DNA from: Sinorhizobium fredii NGR234
GTDB taxonomy: Bacteria > Pseudomonadota > Alphaproteobacteria > Rhizobiales > Rhizobiaceae
Length of the DNA: 64,000 bases
Assembly (NCBI RefSeq): GCF_000018545.1
Contig: NC_012586.1
Coordinates: 434,001 to 498,000, forward strand
Reading direction: 5' to 3'
Shown piece by piece: positions 61,821 through 64,000 of the stretch. The position numbers and the translations under genes are program-made. How positions within the stretch are numbered: the first letter of the stretch is position 1; every line of letters begins with the position of its first letter. The notes beneath the pieces are model-generated. The model had not been told where the DNA came from. It did not search any database and was given only the letters and a program-made list of their open reading frames with translations.

Positions 61821-62933
61821 ATGAAACGAAAAATCCTCCTATCAACCGTGGCAGTGGCCGCCCTGGTCGCTGTCGCCGCTGCAATTTTCCTTCTCCCCTC
61901 GACGAGCAGGGATGCTGAGGCCGCAGATCCCCGCAGCCTGGCTCCGCTCGTCAGTGTGACGAAGGTCAAGACCCCAGACGCAGCAAACCGAAGCTTCACC
62001 GGCACGGTTGCTGCCCGGGTGCAGAGCGATCTCGGCTTTCGAGTCCCCGGCAAGATCGTCGAACGGCTTGTCGGCCTTGGCGAAGAAGTCAAAGCCGGGC
62101 AGCCGCTGATGCGGGTTGACGACACCGATCTGCGTCTCGCTCTGTCGGCAAAGCGCAATGCTGTTGCTGCGGCCAAGGCAACATTCATCCAGGTGCAGGC
62201 CGACGAGCGACGCTATGCTGCCCTGGTCAAGAACAGCCTGGCAGCGTCTCCGCAGAGATACGAACAGTCGAAGGCAGTGCTCGATACCGCGACTGCCCAG
62301 CTCGCCGCGGCCGAAGCAGAAGCGAAAGTTGCAGAGAACGAGGCGGCTTATGCGGTTCTCGTCGCGGACGCGGACGGCACGATCGTTGAAACGCTCGGCG
62401 AGCCGGGGCAGGTAGTCTCGGCGGGCCAGCCGGTCATTCGGCTGGCGAAATCAGGGCCCCGCGAAGCGCTCGTTTGGCTGCCCGAAAATCTCAGACCCGA
62501 GATTGGCGCCGTGGCGCAGGCCACCATCTATGGCCGGAGCACGGCAGAAAACGCGGCACTCAGGCAGATCTCCGATGCCGCCGATCCTCAAACTCGGACC
62601 TATGAAACGCGCTGGGTATTGCAGGGTTCTGCGGCGTCCGCGCCCTTGGGGGCAACGGTCACGATAAGCCTGCAGAACGAAGCGGCCAAATCACATGCCG
62701 AAGTCCCCGTTGGCGCGCTTCTCGATGACGGCGCCCGCACCGGTGTCTGGGTTTTGGATGAGCAGGGTTCCAGCGTTCATTTCCGGGAAGTGAAGGTCGA
62801 ACGGATCGGCGAGGAGAAGGCCATAGTCTCGAACCTGACGGCCGGGGAAGCGATCGTTGCCCTTGGAGCGCATTTGCTTCGGGACGGAGCAAGCGTGCGC
62901 ACCGGCGTGGAAAAAGCAGAGGCGGCCAACTGA
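61821..62933 (+). CDS. RND efflux system periplasmic adaptor (membrane fusion) subunit
   Basis: 370 residues. N-terminal hydrophobic segment (residues 7-24) acts as membrane anchor or signal. Lipoyl halves include GFRVPGKIVERLVGLGEEVK near 73, followed by a coiled-coil hairpin rich in Ala/Glu/Lys (about 100-175) and the second lipoyl half ADGTIVETLGEPGQVVSAGQ. It bridges the inner-membrane pump to an outer-membrane channel. The stop overlaps the start of the pump gene by one base. Confidence 0.93.
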   Translation: MKRKILLSTVAVAALVAVAAAIFLLPSTSRDAEAADPRSLAPLVSVTKVKTPDAANRSFTGTVAARVQSDLGFRVPGKIVERLVGLGEEVKAGQPLMRVDDTDLRLALSAKRNAVAAAKATFIQVQADERRYAALVKNSLAASPQRYEQSKAVLDTATAQLAAAEAEAKVAENEAAYAVLVADADGTIVETLGEPGQVVSAGQPVIRLAKSGPREALVWLPENLRPEIGAVAQATIYGRSTAENAALRQISDAADPQTRTYETRWVLQGSAASAPLGATVTISLQNEAAKSHAEVPVGALLDDGARTGVWVLDEQGSSVHFREVKVERIGEEKAIVSNLTAGEAIVALGAHLLRDGASVRTGVEKAEAAN

Positions 62934-64000
62934 TGAGCTTCAACCTCTCCGCGCTTGCTGTCCGCGAGCGAGCTGTCACCCTGTTCTTCATCGTCCTGCT
63001 GGCCGCCGCCGGCGCCTATGCCTTTGTCAAGCTGGGCCGAGCAGAAGACCCGTCATTCACCATCAAGACGCTGACCGTCACAACCGTTTGGCCGGGCGCG
63101 ACCGCGCGCGAGATGCAGGATCTTGTCGCCGAGCCGCTCGAAAAGCGCCTTCAGGAACTGACCTGGTATGATCGCGTGGAAACGACCACGCGGCCGGGCT
63201 ACGCCTTCCTGACAGTGACGCTCAAGGACAATACTCCCGCGTCGGCAGTCGAGGGGGAATTCTACCAGGCGCGCAAAAAACTCGGCGATGAAGCTCGAAA
63301 TCTTCCTCCCGGTGTCATCGGTCCTTTCGTCAATGACGAATACTCCGATGTCAGCTTCGCCCTTTATGCCTTGAAAGCAAAGGGCATGGCGATGCGTGAC
63401 CTTGTTCGTCAGGTCGAGACGATACGCCAGGACATGCTTCACGTCCCGGGCGTTAAAAAGATCAACATTCTCGGCGAGCAGCCGGAACAGATTTTCGTCG
63501 AGTTTTCCTATTCCAAGCTGGCAACCCTCGGGATCTCGGCGCAAGATATCGCTGCTGCCCTGCAACGGCGCAATACCGTCACACCGGCCGGATCGATCGA
63601 TACGCAGGGGCCGCAAGTCTTCATTCGGTTCGATGGTGCCTATGACAGCATCGAGTCGATTGCCGAGACGCCGATCGTCGCGGCCGGACGCGTCCTGAAG
63701 CTGTCTGACTTCGCCGAGGTGCGCCGTGGATATCAGGACCCGGCTACCTATATCATTCGCCATGACGGCGAGCCCGCCATCATGCTTGGGGTGGTGATGC
63801 AGCAGGGCTGGAACGGGCTGGAACTCGGCAAGGCGCTGGAAGAACGATCCTCCAAAATTGCGGATAGTCTGCCGCTTGGCATCACGCTCGCAAAGGTGAG
63901 CGACCAGGCGGTGAACATTCAGGAAGCCGTCGGCGAATTCATGCTGAAGTTCGCCATGGCACTCGGCGTCGTCCTGTTCGTTAGCCTCGTTAGCCTTGGC
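62933..64000 (+). CDS. RND efflux transporter, inner-membrane pump (5' part, runs off window)
   Basis: 356 residues are visible from the ATG at 62933 (TGATG overlap with the adaptor stop). The first membrane helix is at residues 12-33, followed by the porter domain with WPGATAREMQDLVAEPLEKR. DNTPASAVEGEFYQARKKL and LGISAQDIAAALQRRN are also present, as in HAE1/AcrB-type pumps. The second helix begins near residue 340 at the edge. A full protein would be about 1020-1050 residues. Substrates unknown. Confidence 0.93.
   Translation, partial: MSFNLSALAVRERAVTLFFIVLLAAAGAYAFVKLGRAEDPSFTIKTLTVTTVWPGATAREMQDLVAEPLEKRLQELTWYDRVETTTRPGYAFLTVTLKDNTPASAVEGEFYQARKKLGDEARNLPPGVIGPFVNDEYSDVSFALYALKAKGMAMRDLVRQVETIRQDMLHVPGVKKINILGEQPEQIFVEFSYSKLATLGISAQDIAAALQRRNTVTPAGSIDTQGPQVFIRFDGAYDSIESIAETPIVAAGRVLKLSDFAEVRRGYQDPATYIIRHDGEPAIMLGVVMQQGWNGLELGKALEERSSKIADSLPLGITLAKVSDQAVNIQEAVGEFMLKFAMALGVVLFVSLVSLG

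Overview
The window is GC-rich, densely packed bacterial DNA. Gene content and order (several ABC-uptake/dehydrogenase operons, LacI and LysR regulators, Ku/LigD end joining, an inositol-type iolD, an IS110 element, small DUF1326 and KTSC genes) fit a Rhizobiaceae-like alphaproteobacterium, probably an accessory replicon such as a megaplasmid or chromid of the Sinorhizobium/Ensifer/Rhizobium group. That placement is inference from gene content. No rRNA, tRNA, CRISPR array or replication origin was seen.

Left part (1-26108): a carbohydrate/cyclitol catabolic region. A minus-strand operon carries a sugar-type ABC importer (binding protein, permease, double ATPase, second permease), a Gfo/Idh/MocA dehydrogenase and an SDR cut by the window edge. 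A second module (LacI regulator, HisD/HpsN-like dehydrogenase, SDR, proton-translocating transhydrogenase pntAB) is split by an IS110-type insertion. A third module holds a LacI regulator, an IolE-like isomerase/dehydratase, a sugar-binding protein without signal peptide, an SMP-30 lactonase, an IolD homologue, an SDR, three more Gfo/Idh/MocA dehydrogenases, a D-2-hydroxyacid dehydrogenase and an HpcH/HpaI aldolase. Five copies of the near-palindrome TGCAWWGCWATGCA sit before the ABC operon (two), between the second LacI gene and the IolE-like gene, between iolD and the SDR, and before a Gfo/Idh gene. This marks one local regulon.

Middle part (26109-42201): after a 770-base stretch without a recognisable gene, a LysR gene diverges from a cluster of ureohydrolase, aldehyde dehydrogenase, a 55-residue membrane protein, an NCS1 permease and a BetA-like GMC oxidoreductase. 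Together these suggest use of a guanidino alcohol or similar compound. Two gene remnants (MocR-type regulator end, PIN-toxin end), an intact VapBC pair, a DUF1326 gene and a low-affinity iron permease-like gene follow. Next is an end-joining locus: Ku, KTSC protein, LigD, second Ku, and a DUF2934 gene.

Right part (42202-64000): a GNAT acetyltransferase, a PaoABC-like periplasmic aldehyde oxidoreductase with an AraC regulator, and an SDR/LysR pair. Then comes a cluster that reads as dimethylsulfoniopropionate (DMSP) catabolism: LysR, GMC alcohol dehydrogenase (DddA-like), a two-domain class III CoA-transferase (DddD-like) and a betaine-type ABC importer. It ends at a broken tyrosine integrase. 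The window closes with fabF, a TetR regulator and the start of an RND efflux operon that runs off the right edge.
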